DNA of 64,000 bases. Origin: Trochalopteron elliotii (Eukaryota > Chordata > Aves > Passeriformes > Leiothrichidae). The position numbers and the translations under genes were made by a program. The DNA is taken from the NCBI GenBank assembly GCA_024734555.1, contig JANPWX010000548.1:1692482-1756481 (forward strand), read 5' to 3'. The notes under the pieces were generated by a model, which saw only the letters and a list, made by a program, of their open reading frames with translations, made no database searches and was not told the DNA's origin. Shown piece after piece: positions 39,474 to 49,690 of this stretch (the first letter of the stretch is position 1; every line of letters begins with the position of its first letter).

Positions 39474-40797
39474 AATCTCAGGTTACCTTCAAAAGAAAAA
39501 AAAAACCCAAGCATTTTTGCTATCAACAATCTCTCTGGCTGGCAGATGACAATATTGCTATTCTTTGACAATTTTTTTCAGGAATGTTTGCTAGGGAAGA
39601 GGGCTCATCATCTCTAAATAGTTCATCCCCTGCCATCAATAAAAATGTACTTGGAGCAGATTCTAAAAATGTGTTAGCTGGTGACGTCTATTTTTAGAGG
39701 CAGTGGATAGAAACAAAAAAAAGTTTTGCATGAAGAATTATTAAATAAAAACGAAGCTGCATCCATGGACATGAGTAGTAGAACGTGTAAAGGCCAAACT
39801 CTCTGCAGCAACCTTGCCAGGTCAAAAATGCTCTGTGGACTATTAGGTCAGCTTGACAGCTGAGTTATTAGAACTGTGATCACTCCTCCAAATGACAGAT
39901 ACAACCTTATGAAAGAAGCCTGACTTCCTCCCCCAGATGCTCAGAGAGCAGGACTGATCCAGCACAACACAGTAAAATCATTCTTCAATACAATCAGCTC
40001 ACAACAATAAAACAGCAGCCCCTCCTGGGCTCTCCAGAGAAGAAAACGAGAGCCTGAGAAACAGATAAACCTAGAAAAACATAACAACAGGTGCAGGCTC
40101 AAAATAGGAGATTTTATCAAAACACCTCTTTTGACGTGAAGGTCTAGATTGGCTTTTGCTCTCACAGCAAGAAACTACAGCCCTTCTATTGAGAACTCCA
40201 CATTTACACCTCCAGAACTTGTGATCCAGACACTGCACCACCAATTGTGCACGGATATTAACAGCAACAGGGAACTGTTTGTCCTCAGTACAAACACCAA
40301 CAAAGCTGCAACAGCGCTTTGCAGGGTGAACAAAATACTGAAAAAACTGGCAAAACTGAACATTCACAAATAAAAACTACTGAGATTCATCTTTCTCTGG
40401 ACTCCTCAGGTTAAGACAATCCCAAAGAGCAGCAGCCACTCATCCGCTTCGTTCCTTGAGACAGCAACACATAACAGCACAAAAGTGCCACAGACTGGTT
40501 TCCTTTAAGGCCCATTCCTGAAAACTTTCATCTGTACACTTTGATTATACAACGTGATGACAGTCCCAAGTGAAATCACTGACACCACTGGCTTGCACAA
40601 GAATAAACAAACTCATGCTTGTACAAACACAGCTCAGGCGAGAGCAGGGAAAGGCAGAAACCGTAACTCTCCAAGGCTGCTCTGTTACTTGCCTTAGATT
40701 TACCAGAGCACATGGAAAGATGTTGACTTCTATTTCAGATGTCCAAGCATTTAAAATTAACTTCTTTTAAGGAATTAAGTGTTCTAGAGTGATTTAC

Positions 40798-40915
40798 CTT
40801 CGGGTTCCACTGTGGTGTCTTCAACAACTAAATTAAATGAAGGTCGAGCCAGGCAAAGTCCAGCCATGGTGACCACCACCAGGCAGATAAGGCAACCCGA
40901 ATCCCAGCTGACCAT
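40798..40915 (-). CDS. FGFR2: FGFR2 exon 2, coding part: start codon and signal peptide
   Basis: This segment encodes residues 1-39 plus the first base of codon 40. The start ATG at 40915-40913 has a strong Kozak context (A at -3, G at +4). The n-region MVSWDSG is followed by a hydrophobic core of about 15 residues ([15 protein letters not shown]). Signal peptidase would be expected to cut near residues 22-23, leaving [16 protein letters not shown] as the start of the ectodomain. The donor after GAAG is GTAAAT, a weaker consensus than the other four donors. The phase is 1, and the split glutamate codon G|AG is completed by exon 3. I chose the canonical start because it matches the known FGFR2 N-terminus, but an in-frame upstream ATG also exists at 40972. 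Confidence 0.97.
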
Positions 40916-41054
40916 CTTTTTAGAGTAAATTCCTGGTCCATTTCCATATCTCCATGTGGACTTTAATCCCATCTGAACTCCTCTAGAGAAGCATGGAGAG
41001 AAAGTCGTGCCTTCGGCCAGGGTAATGCCTCCTCCCTTGGAACGACGGCGGCTG
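40916..41054 (-). other. FGFR2: FGFR2 exon 2, leader (5' UTR) part
   Basis: This is the untranslated portion of exon 2 between the splice acceptor and the canonical ATG, 139 bases long. The acceptor is a pyrimidine-rich tract ending in CAG at 41057-41055, immediately followed by a second CAG, so it is a NAGNAG acceptor and exon 2 could begin at 41054 or 41051. The part from about 40980 to 40940 resembles the human FGFR2 leader as I remember it, including the run CAGATGGGATTAA. The leader contains upstream ATGs at 40994 (three codons then TAG), 40972 (in frame with the receptor, no stop), 40955 (11 codons, stop at 40920) and 40947 (out of frame, runs into the coding region and stops at 40828). 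The exon 1-2 junction is inferred from the acceptor only. Confidence 0.8.
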
Positions 41055-44000
41055 CTGCGGGGAGGAGAGAGATTGAACACTGTCAGCACAAACATCTCCA
41101 AACACAAACCAAAAACCTTCATAAAGCCTCAAACAGAGCTGAGGTGAGAGGGAGGGGAGGATGGGAAAAATAGTTTTCCAGCTTCAAGAACATGAGAAAA
41201 GTGAGTGACTTTTCATCTTCTGTTAGCAGTCTCCATCATCACCTGAGGCGTAACCAAGTCCTCCTTGTTTTCACAAAATCACTTCTCAGCACATATTGAG
41301 AGCTATTTTACTGACAGAAAAACATACAGGATTTCAAAAATGAGAGGCACACACATGTGCAGGCACATAACCTGTAATGCTGCAAAATTACCACAATTAT
41401 ACAAATTATATTCTTGTTATTGTTTGAAGGTTTATGTAAGTTTGCCTTGTTTTTCATTCCTTCACCTAGGCAGTTCTGCAGCCAGATGAATTTGCAGGAA
41501 TTCAGTAATTTTCCACAAGAAAAGCAGCTGAAAAATGTACTCCTTATACTTGGAAAAATCTGTAAGACTATTTCAACTCAAGACTTCCAGCTCCCCCATG
41601 GATGTACTGTCTTCTGACATAGTTTGGTGTCTTTTTGGAAGCTCCTGAGTCCGGGACAGGTGAAAGGCTCAAGTCTTTGCAGTGGTATTTGTTTGCTACA
41701 CTGCATTACAGGCAATTAAAATCTGTATAAAATATGGTATAGACTGCAGTTTCACAGGAGACCTGCCCAGCATCACTTTCCATCCATACATGCCAAGTTG
41801 TGTGCACAAACCTTTCTTTTCTCAGTCTTTCAATGATACTTATTGAGATACTTATTGTTCAGAGGTGGGGGGAAAAAAAGTCTATTTTATTCACAATAAA
41901 ACAAATTTAAATGGATGGAGTGAAGTGGTAATCCAGGCATGGTCTGACAGAGAAGTGGCACCTAAGGAAGGGGTACTCCCTTCAGGGAACCCTGTTGCCT
42001 CCACACTGAGATGCCAGGTGAGGGTCAGAAGAGCATCCTCCTCACAGGGTGATTTAACAACTCAAGCAGAAAATTAGACCTGATTTTCCGCTTCAGAAAT
42101 AAAAGACGGTAAAAACCTCAGTAAATGGATAAAACAAGTAACTGCAGCAATTGTTCTAATCTGGTCAATGATTCATCTCAGATGTGATGAAACCAAACTG
42201 AAATTTGGAGAGCACTTGTCTGGAAGGGGAAAAAATAACACAAAACCTCTTTTTCCCTCCTGCTCTCAATACTTGAAAATCTGAAAAAATAAAATAAGAA
42301 GGGAATGTGGAGATAAACTTCTCCAAACTCCTTGCCATTGGGATTTGGTGTGGCACCTCAGCATGCAGAAACAGGGACACAGATACCCCTTTTATAAAGC
42401 CAACCATTTAAAAAGTTGATTCTGATTTTCATTAGCTTTGTGCTACCTGCTACAAAGTTCAAAAATGCTGTTGAGGCATCTTTTATCTTGGGTAGTGTAC
42501 ACTGTACCTTCTGGAGTCAGTAGTAAAAGGTTTTGGATGACATAAATAAGTCACTTGAGGAAAACAATACATGGTATCCCAGGTGAATCCCTGCTACTTC
42601 AGGGCAAGTTTTTTTCAACTCCATTGGTATCACCTCAAAGCCCTGTCCCTCCTGTGGAGATTTCAGCCTGGCTCCAGCATCCCACACCACAAGCTAGCAA
42701 CCACCATTAAATTTCCAGTGAAAACACCACCAGACCACTGCACAAACATTTGCAAAGAGCCTGCCCAGCCCTTTTATAAACAAGCACAGAGCAGGTGTAG
42801 AGCTGAAGAGAGCTCAGTTTGTGTCTGGAGCAGGACCAGAGCAAACCCCTCTGGATGCTGCCACCCAGGTCCCCTGCCCACCCCGCTGCCTGCCAGCCAC
42901 AGCCCTGCAGCTCAGTTTACCCAGCTGTAAAGTGGGTAGAAACCCCTAATTAACAGCCTGGATGTAATGCTGATTCAATTTCCATAAATCATCCTGTAAA
43001 CTCCGATTAAAGTCTATGTTGACAAATGCAAAACCCTATCATGGCTTTGCAGAAAGAAAACATACCAGAACGCCAGCATGTATTTCAGACTCCGAGACCA
43101 TTAATTCCACTGACATTCCTGCAGTTTCAGATTTTCAGACTACACTAAAAGTCACTGAAAGCACATTTGTGGCTCCTATCCTCATCCTAAACCCTGAAAT
43201 TAGGCACAAGGCTACTTGGCCACACGTCTCCTCACCTGAAGATTTTTGTTGGCTCCTGCACCTCAACATCTGCCGGCAGAAAGAAGGGATTCTTCATCCA
43301 CAGGGCAGCAGCAAACTCAAAATCCAGGCTTGAGAAGGTGCAACAACGCAAAAATCAAAGCTCTGCACCCATCCATGGAGCCAAGCCACTCTTTACCACC
43401 AGGACAGCAAACATGCTTCAAGGATTGCCCTCTCCCAGAAGGAGTGGAGTCCAGCGAAGACGAAACGAAACCAAATTCTTTTCATAGTTTAATTGCCACA
43501 GTTGCTGGGGGACGAGTCCCTGGAAAGACCTCCTGTGCTGGATAATTATGTACCTCTATCTCAATGTTTGGAACACAGCCCCAGCATGCTTTTTGGCCTC
43601 CACAATTCTGGCTTCCTGACTACAATACCATAATCCCTCCTGGAGTCTCAGACTCAGTGAAAGCCACACGTAGTGTTTATTTTTCCCCTTGAAAGGGAAC
43701 TCTGTCTCTCTTCTCAGCCTACACTTTGGGGAGGAGTTGTCAGCCCCCAGTGATTGATGGCTCTCCTTGCCACTCGCTCATCAAGTCAATTTTCACCTCG
43801 TCACATACCTGCCCAAATTTTCTTTGCCAAACTGACAAGCATGGGAAAGCAGACTGGTTTGGGAGCCCAACCAAATTCCTCCAAGCTGTACTTCAGTTTA
43901 AACACACTCGCACACACAAACAAGTAGTACTTGTTCAGCAGTGGCATTAATTAAATTCGATGCTCCAGTGTTCTTTTTAATCTACTTGCATTGTTGTTTA

Positions 44001-44756
44001 TAAGATGTTTATCACTCCCCAGGGACAGTACGATTTGTAGAGTATGCTAACCAAATCAATACACTGGTCACTGTATAACTTTTCAGCATCTTTCTCAATT
44101 AGGCGGGGAATAGCAAAATATGAGTGAAATAGGGATCTTCCCTCCACAAAGAAACCTCAAGCGCTCTAAAAGCCCAGTAGCTTCGTCAGAAAAATCCAGG
44201 TAGATGAAGCTTCAAAGCTAACAGCTTTATACACACAATTCCACTGACAGAGGAATCCTGTATGGACAGAAAATGCAGACATATCCCTCCATCTATAAAA
44301 ATATACATACACATATATATCTAACATGACTCTTCAGCAGAGTTCAATCTCCAAGCAAATCTGAGCATCACAGCTATTAAACATTAATTCTGGAGGACTA
44401 ATGGGAACCGGCTGGCAGCTTCAGTACTTTTTCATTGTTTGAACTTCTTTCATTTGCTTTCCAGGACTATCCTGTTTTTCTCAAGTCTTTTGCCACCAAG
44501 AGATCGGGGAGGGGGGGAAAAAAAAATCTGCATTTTAATTGACATTCCAGAGAGCGGGAGAAGTCCAGAGGCTGCTGATTGCTGCTATTCAGCCCAAACA
44601 GGCTTTTCAGATGAAAATGAGAAAAGGCTAGTGGAAGATTTACAGGGATTTAGTACAAAGGAGACAATGAAGTTTTAAATGTTGATAGCGTTTCACACCA
44701 AACGCATAATGGGTCCCAGTTTGAAGGGGCCGTTTTGCATTTAAATCTCTATCTCA
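41055..44756 (-). other. FGFR2: FGFR2 intron 1 (upper boundary uncertain)
   Basis: About 3.7 kb between exon 2 and the CpG island. In human, exon 1 lies about 4 kb upstream of exon 2 as I recall, which fits. The only repeat candidate is a MIR-like tail at 42905-42942, plus a TA-rich patch near 44297-44322. From about 44400 to 44756 the sequence is non-repetitive and AT-balanced. The exact exon 1 donor was not identified. Confidence 0.65.
42905..42942 (+). mobile_element. Possible MIR 3' core fragment
   Basis: CTGCAGCTCAGTTTACCCAG followed by CTGTAAAGTGGGTAG resembles the MIR consensus phrase CCTCAGTTTCCCCATCTGTAAAATGGG. The upstream flank is not clearly MIR, so this is tentative. Confidence 0.45.
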
Positions 44757-45781
44757 TTGACGATTTCTCTCCCCCCTTATCTCAGACGGGGCGGTTTTGC
44801 CCCCCGGCCCCGCTCCCGCAGTACGGACCGGGCTCCGACCCGGGGCCGGTACCGAGGCGGGGCTGCTCCTCCGGGGCCGAGCCCCCGTCCCCAGCCCGTG
44901 CTGCCCGTCCTGCTGTCACCGCTGGAACCATCCTCAGACACCCGCGGGGATGCGGGCAAGGCAGTGGAACAGCGGCGCTGCTCGGGCTTTCCCCGTGTGA
45001 GTGACCACAAACCGACCCGCAGCTCTGCCGGGGAGCAGAACNNNNNNNNNNNNNNNNNNNNNNNNNNNNNNNNNNNNNNNNNNNNNNNNNNNNNNNNNNN
45101 NNNNNNNNNNNNNNNNNNNNNNNNNNNNNNNNNNNNNNNNNNNNNNNNNNNNNNNNNNNNNNNNNNNNNNNNNNNNNNNNNNNNNNNNNNNNNNNNNNNN
45201 NNNNNNNNNNNNNNNNNNNNNNNNNNNNNNNNNNNNNNNNNNNNNNNNNNNNNNNNNNNNNNNNNNNNNNNNNNNNNNNNNNNNNNNNNNNNNNNNNNNN
45301 NNNNNNNNNNNNNNNNNNNNNNNNNNNNNNNNNNNNNNNNNNNNNNNNNNNNNNNNNNNNNNNNNNNNNNNNNNNNNNNNTCCTGGACGGCGCTGCCGGG
45401 CTCTGCCAATCGCCGCCGAGCCCCTTCCCCCGCCCGGCCCTCCGAGGTGCGGAGCCGGGAGCCCCCACCCCGCCGGAGGGTCGCGGGTGTCCCCGCGGCG
45501 CGGACCCGGCGCACTCGGCAGCACCGGAGAGGGGCAGGAGGAAAGCGGGGGACACCCCGCTCCGGGCGCTGCCTGCCCGGGGGAACGGGACAGCTCATCC
45601 CAGTGCCACCGCAGGGCTGCGGGGGAGCAGCTCCGCACAGCTCCCGGACGGGTGCTCCGCTCAGAGTTTTCCAGGGGGTTGGAAAGGAAAGATGGGGAGC
45701 GCGGCGAGTTCCACCGCAGTGATTGAGCCTGGGCTGCGGCACCGCCACCGCGGCACTGGGCAGCATCTGCATCCTCACACA
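44757..45781. promoter_or_regulatory. FGFR2: CpG island, probable FGFR2 promoter and exon 1 region
   Basis: Base composition switches sharply from AT-rich to very GC- and CpG-rich at about 44780 and back at about 45780. GC boxes are visible: GGGGCGG at 44788-44794, GGCGGGGC at 44856-44863 and CCCCCGCCC at 45427-45434. A CCAAT pentamer lies at 45406-45410. No convincing TATA box is seen, as expected for a CpG-island promoter. It lies 3.7 kb upstream of exon 2, at the distance expected for untranslated exon 1 on the minus strand. The middle is missing (N run), so the start site and exon 1 donor cannot be assigned. Weak donor-like GT sites exist, for example GCG|GTGACA near 44920, but I would not call one. 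Confidence 0.8.
45042..45380. other. Assembly gap (339 N)
   Basis: A run of undetermined bases inside the CpG island. It is not a round-number placeholder, so its length may be an estimate from read pairs or scaffolding. Very GC-rich promoters are a common dropout in bird assemblies. Long frames crossing this gap are artefacts of translating N. Confidence 0.99.
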
Positions 45782-46510
45782 AAACGGTACCAGCTCAGCA
45801 GCGGTCGCCGAAACCTCTCCTGAAGTGTTTCTGGCTCAGAAGCCGTGGCTGACCTGTGGCTAGTTCCATCCAGAGAGGATGGTTGGATAACACCCGTTCC
45901 AAAAATCACCCTCAGGATCTTCTCAGTTCAAAGCCTGATTCCAACTGCCCCGTGAATTGGTCTGACACTGCACTTTCAATACCTGTCTGTGTATACTTTT
46001 CCAAATGGGAAAAGTTGTCGAAAAGTTATGCAAACATCATTTGTTTGGACACACAGATTTAAAACTGCATAATGTGGGTATTCAGAATTCAATATTGCTT
46101 AGCCTGATCCTTGCTTAATGAAACATTTGCTTTAGACACCATCAACTAAAAGGGTTTGAATATGGAATCTGTGTAATGCTTGCTTCCGTAGAGTCAGCTT
46201 GACAACAAAATCAATAAGTGGTGGTTGCCTCAAATTTAATCAGTGTTGATCAATTTAATGTTACTTTATTTAAGCTCTACTGTACATTTAATATGTTGTG
46301 TGCGGTATTGATCAAGGGGATTTTCAAGGACTGAGGCCACACATAGTGTAACTCTATTTACACACACCTAGACACCAAAAACTTGGAAACAAGTTTGCTG
46401 TAGAATATTTGCTTACCTCCCAGCATGTATTTGCCCACCACTACCGCAGTCTTTATGAGGGATGGCAGACAAATTTGTAATTGATTGAAAGCACAGGTTT
46501 AGTATTTTTT

Positions 46511-46525
46511 GTTGTTGTTGTTGTT
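46511..46525. repeat. (GTT)n microsatellite
   Basis: Five GTT units after a T run, in the upstream flank. Confidence 0.9.
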
Positions 46526-46539
46526 CCTAAAGCAACAGA

Positions 46540-47260
46540 CATCTGGATGTTCTAATTGAGAAGCTGAAATGTCACAGTCAAGATCCAATTTTCCCAGCAC
46601 CGGGCATGTTCATCGCCCATTGAAGACATTGTTAACACATTCTCACATAAATTATTGTCCGGCACAGGAAGCTGCAATACCTTTCCCCATTCATCGATAT
46701 CTTTGCATACTCTGAAAGAAAAGGAAGCATTCCACTAAAAATGACAAATCAGAACACCTATTTCCAAGGTCTGGAAGCACTTGTCAGAATTTATTCTTTT
46801 GGAGGATGAAAAGATAGCAGTCTATCAATAGCAGCCCTTTCTCTTAAATGAGCCACATTCTCCTAAAGTGGCCCACAACAGCCCAGCTCCTCAATCTGAG
46901 AAAAGCAGAAGCATGTTTGGAATTAAAGGGGTGGGGGGGGAGGGGGGAGATCAATTCTGTCATCATATTTAGGCTTCAAGAGATCTCAGTGGGCCCAGGG
47001 AGCCTTTCATAGCAGTTAGGCTGCTGAATGAGAGCATAATCTCTTTACAGTTTTTTCCTCCTCCTCTCAAAGTGGCTGGGATCTTTTCTGTGAGCCCTCC
47101 TGCACGTGAATGGTGTGGCTAATAAGCCTATTAATGAGGTTCCACAGCAGAGTGTGAATAGGTAAATAAGCCCCAATCTGTTGAGGTTCAGGAGCAAGGG
47201 CAGTAAAGCCATCATGAACTAAAGGTGACAGTTTGAACTGAAATAGGAACAACAGCTCCA
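46540..47260. promoter_or_regulatory. Candidate conserved noncoding block upstream of FGFR2
   Basis: This non-repetitive, AT-balanced stretch begins 0.8 kb upstream of the CpG island edge. It is rich in homeodomain-like words, for example GGCTAATAAGCCTATTAATG at 47118-47137, and has no CR1 or LTR similarity. The call is by texture only. No alignment was possible. Confidence 0.3.
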
Positions 47261-47824
47261 GGTTTCAAGCGAAAGAATAGACAGACAAGGCACACATTCA
47301 GGCTCCTTCTACCCCCTACCGAGTCCTATTTTCTCTCCCATTCTTCCTCCTTTATAAAATGTCTTGAGTAGTCACCCAGTTTTTCAAAAGCTCTTGAGAC
47401 GTCCTTTTTCATCCTGGCAATGATACATCAATAGGGAGGAAGGAAAATGAGGACACCAATGCTCCTTTGCCCCGCAAGTTTCAAAAGCAGAAACAGCGCT
47501 GTGTGCCCTCGCATATGGAAGCGGGGGAGGAGAAAGAAAGTTAAATTGAATCTTTCAGCCCTGCCAGCTCTTTGTCGCTCCTGTCAGCCGAACTCCGGTC
47601 CTCCCTCTGCACGCAGGCAGGGATGCAGTTAATGTTCAACAGGGGCAGGGTCCAAACCCTGCTCCAGCTGCGGCCAGGGCACAGCTGGGCTCACCCAAAT
47701 CCCCAGCGAGGGGCACGCAGAGGTGAGGAGATGGATTAATCCCCGCCCGACATCTCTTTTTACCTGGCGGGGTAAGGTGAATATGTGCCTGACTTCAGGC
47801 TGCTCCTGGGCTGGACCCAGCAGA

Positions 47825-47909
47825 GCCCAGCTCATCCATAAAAGCCCAGCTCATCTATAAAAGCCCAGCTCATCCATAAAAGCCCAGCTCATCCATAAAA
47901 GCCCAGCTC
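47825..47909. repeat. 19-bp minisatellite, about 4.5 copies
   Basis: The unit GCCCAGCTCATCCATAAAA repeats four times head-to-tail from 47825 to 47900, plus a 9-base partial copy. The second copy differs by one base (CTATAAAA instead of CCATAAAA). Near-identity suggests recent expansion and probable length polymorphism. Confidence 0.95.
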
Positions 47910-49429
47910 GAAGGGATGAAGGCAGAAGGTTCAGCAGGTGACAAACAGCTCATGTCTGCGGAGGGATGGGGTGAGATGGGCAACCGATACCTCCGAGTAA
48001 TTGTGAGAAAAGTCACCTCGGAAAAAAGCACAGCACAGAGCTTCTGAGCACTCTCAGTTCTAGTCCTTGCAGACTCTCTGACATTTCTTTTAAGTGCTGG
48101 AGATATCAGGGCAGCCAGGGCTCCGCGGGAACCGGCTCCTCCATGGAATTCCGGGGAGGAAGCAGCCCCAGCTCCTGGCACGGTGCAGACAGATGGCAGG
48201 GCAGGCCATGGGTACCCCGGGGAAGGAAGTTCTGCAGCACTGATCTGTTCTCCAGGTGCAGGATCTGCTAACATGCCACGGTTCTATCTGATGAAAATAG
48301 GATTAAAATACAGGGAGTTAAATTAGGGGGAAAAAAATTAAAGAAAATGAAAGCCCATATATTCAATTCTTAGAGGTCTGTGGGGAGAAATCCTCTACAT
48401 TCAAATTCATCCACACATATCACTGAGGGTTTTCTCCACGAAAGACAATGGAAATCAACAATTCTTCCCCGTTATTCCAACTTTCCCGTCCAAAAGTTTC
48501 TCCTGCCCATGCTAGATATGATTAAATGCTTGTCTAAGATTTTTTATTTTTTAATATTTTTTCTTTAAAGTTCTTCCAAAGCTAAGTGTCTAAACCCAAA
48601 CTTTGGCAGCTAAAATATTTACCTGGTTTCCAAAATGTTTATGGTTCTCTTTCCAGGAAGCTTCAAACTTTTTTTTAGGGTACCAAAGAGCAAATCATAG
48701 AATCCCACTTCTGAATTATTTTTTTTTTCAAAGACAAGCAAAGTTGCTCTATAGATTTTCCAGTGTCTTAGGGAAAAGTAATTTCATACAAAAACAATCC
48801 TAAATCTAAAACAAAAGCTACTACAGCGAGGCTTCTTTCACTAGTTCTCACCACATATTACTTCAAGATGCTGCTAAACTGAAAAACTGAGATTAAAATT
48901 AATTATTTTGATGCCAATATATCAAATAATTATCCATGAAAGTGTGAAGCAGATGGGCTACCAAGTTCTTTTGCAGCAAAATGTGTATGGGAAAGGGGGG
49001 GCTGCAGTTTCTGGCCCATCACAGGATAGTTTTACTGGGTGTTTATCAAACAAGAAAACCTCATTTTGGTTAAGCTAGAGAAAGGGGCAAAATAATTGCT
49101 TTTGTCCATCAATTTTTGATCTTCCTCTGCATTATAGCAGCTGAATATTCTAGGAAATACTTCTTCAGGCGGTGAGGCCAACCAGTTGAGAAAAAAAAAT
49201 CTTATTTTCACTGCTGCTGTGTCAATGTCTTGTAATGGCATTTGAGTATCAACACTCCCCTTGGATTGTTATGCCTTGTAGCCATGTAACCTTTCTGCTG
49301 CTCCTCTCATTTTGTGCATCTTAAGGAAAATATTCCAAACAAATATTTGTTGTTTTCATTACAGTGTTGCAAGATATATTTAAACAGGAAATGTGGTGTG
49401 TTTTGAGCAGGGTATTACACTGGGATCCT

Positions 49430-49690
49430 GGAAATTTGATGATTTCTGCCCTTCTCCATTGGCTTTCCTGGGAAAGGCACTTAATTTGTCTGTGTCCAAG
49501 CTCTCCAGCTATGAAATGAGAATAATAGATGCTTCCTGTCTCCTACCCTTTATCCAGTTCATCTATTTAGATGGTAAGCTCCTCATCTCTGGCCATGTTT
49601 TTATGCATGGCTTAGAACAATAGGACACTGATCTCAGCTGGAACCTCCAGGCACTTCCATAATGCAAATATTGAATACTAAATAATCAAA
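49430..49690 (+). mobile_element. Ancient amniote SINE (MIR/AmnSINE-like body with LINE-type tail)
   Basis: The first half carries a MIR-like core: GGAAAGGCACTTAATTTGTC, then CCAAGCTCTCCAGCTATGAA and ATGAGAATAATAGATGCTTC. It is followed at 49568-49675 by GATGGTAAGCTCCTCATCTC, GCATGGCTTAGAACAATAGG, GGCACTTCCATAATGCAAAT and an AATACTAAATAAT end. The second half matches the order of a LINE-type tail common in turtles and crocodilians (GATTGTAAGCTC-TAGCACAATGGG-GGCGCTA-GTAATACAAATAATAAATAAT). The copy is fairly complete for its age, 4 kb upstream of the CpG island. Confidence 0.7.

Larger units (their letters stand above)
25228..40797 (-). other. FGFR2: FGFR2 intron 2
   Basis: A 15.6-kb intron between the signal-peptide exon and the D1 exon. 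It holds CR1 3' ends at about 26695-26786 and 28404-28622, ATT and CCA microsatellites near 29155 and 29491, and a candidate minus-strand LTR at about 31130-31690. It also has a TA run at 36206-36222 and a T run at 39458-39473. In human FGFR2 this intron carries regulatory variants associated with breast cancer risk (established knowledge). I cannot align those positions here. No coding exon is seen. Confidence 0.9.

Noticed and set aside
40916..41122. Extending the FGFR2 frame to an ATG at 41122
   Set aside because: That part lies upstream of the exon 2 splice acceptor, so it is intronic in the normal transcript.
44757..45782. Several open frames of 240-330 codons on both strands across the CpG island
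   Set aside because: They contain about 113 untranslatable codons from the 339-base N gap. The rest is GC-rich promoter sequence where stops are rare.
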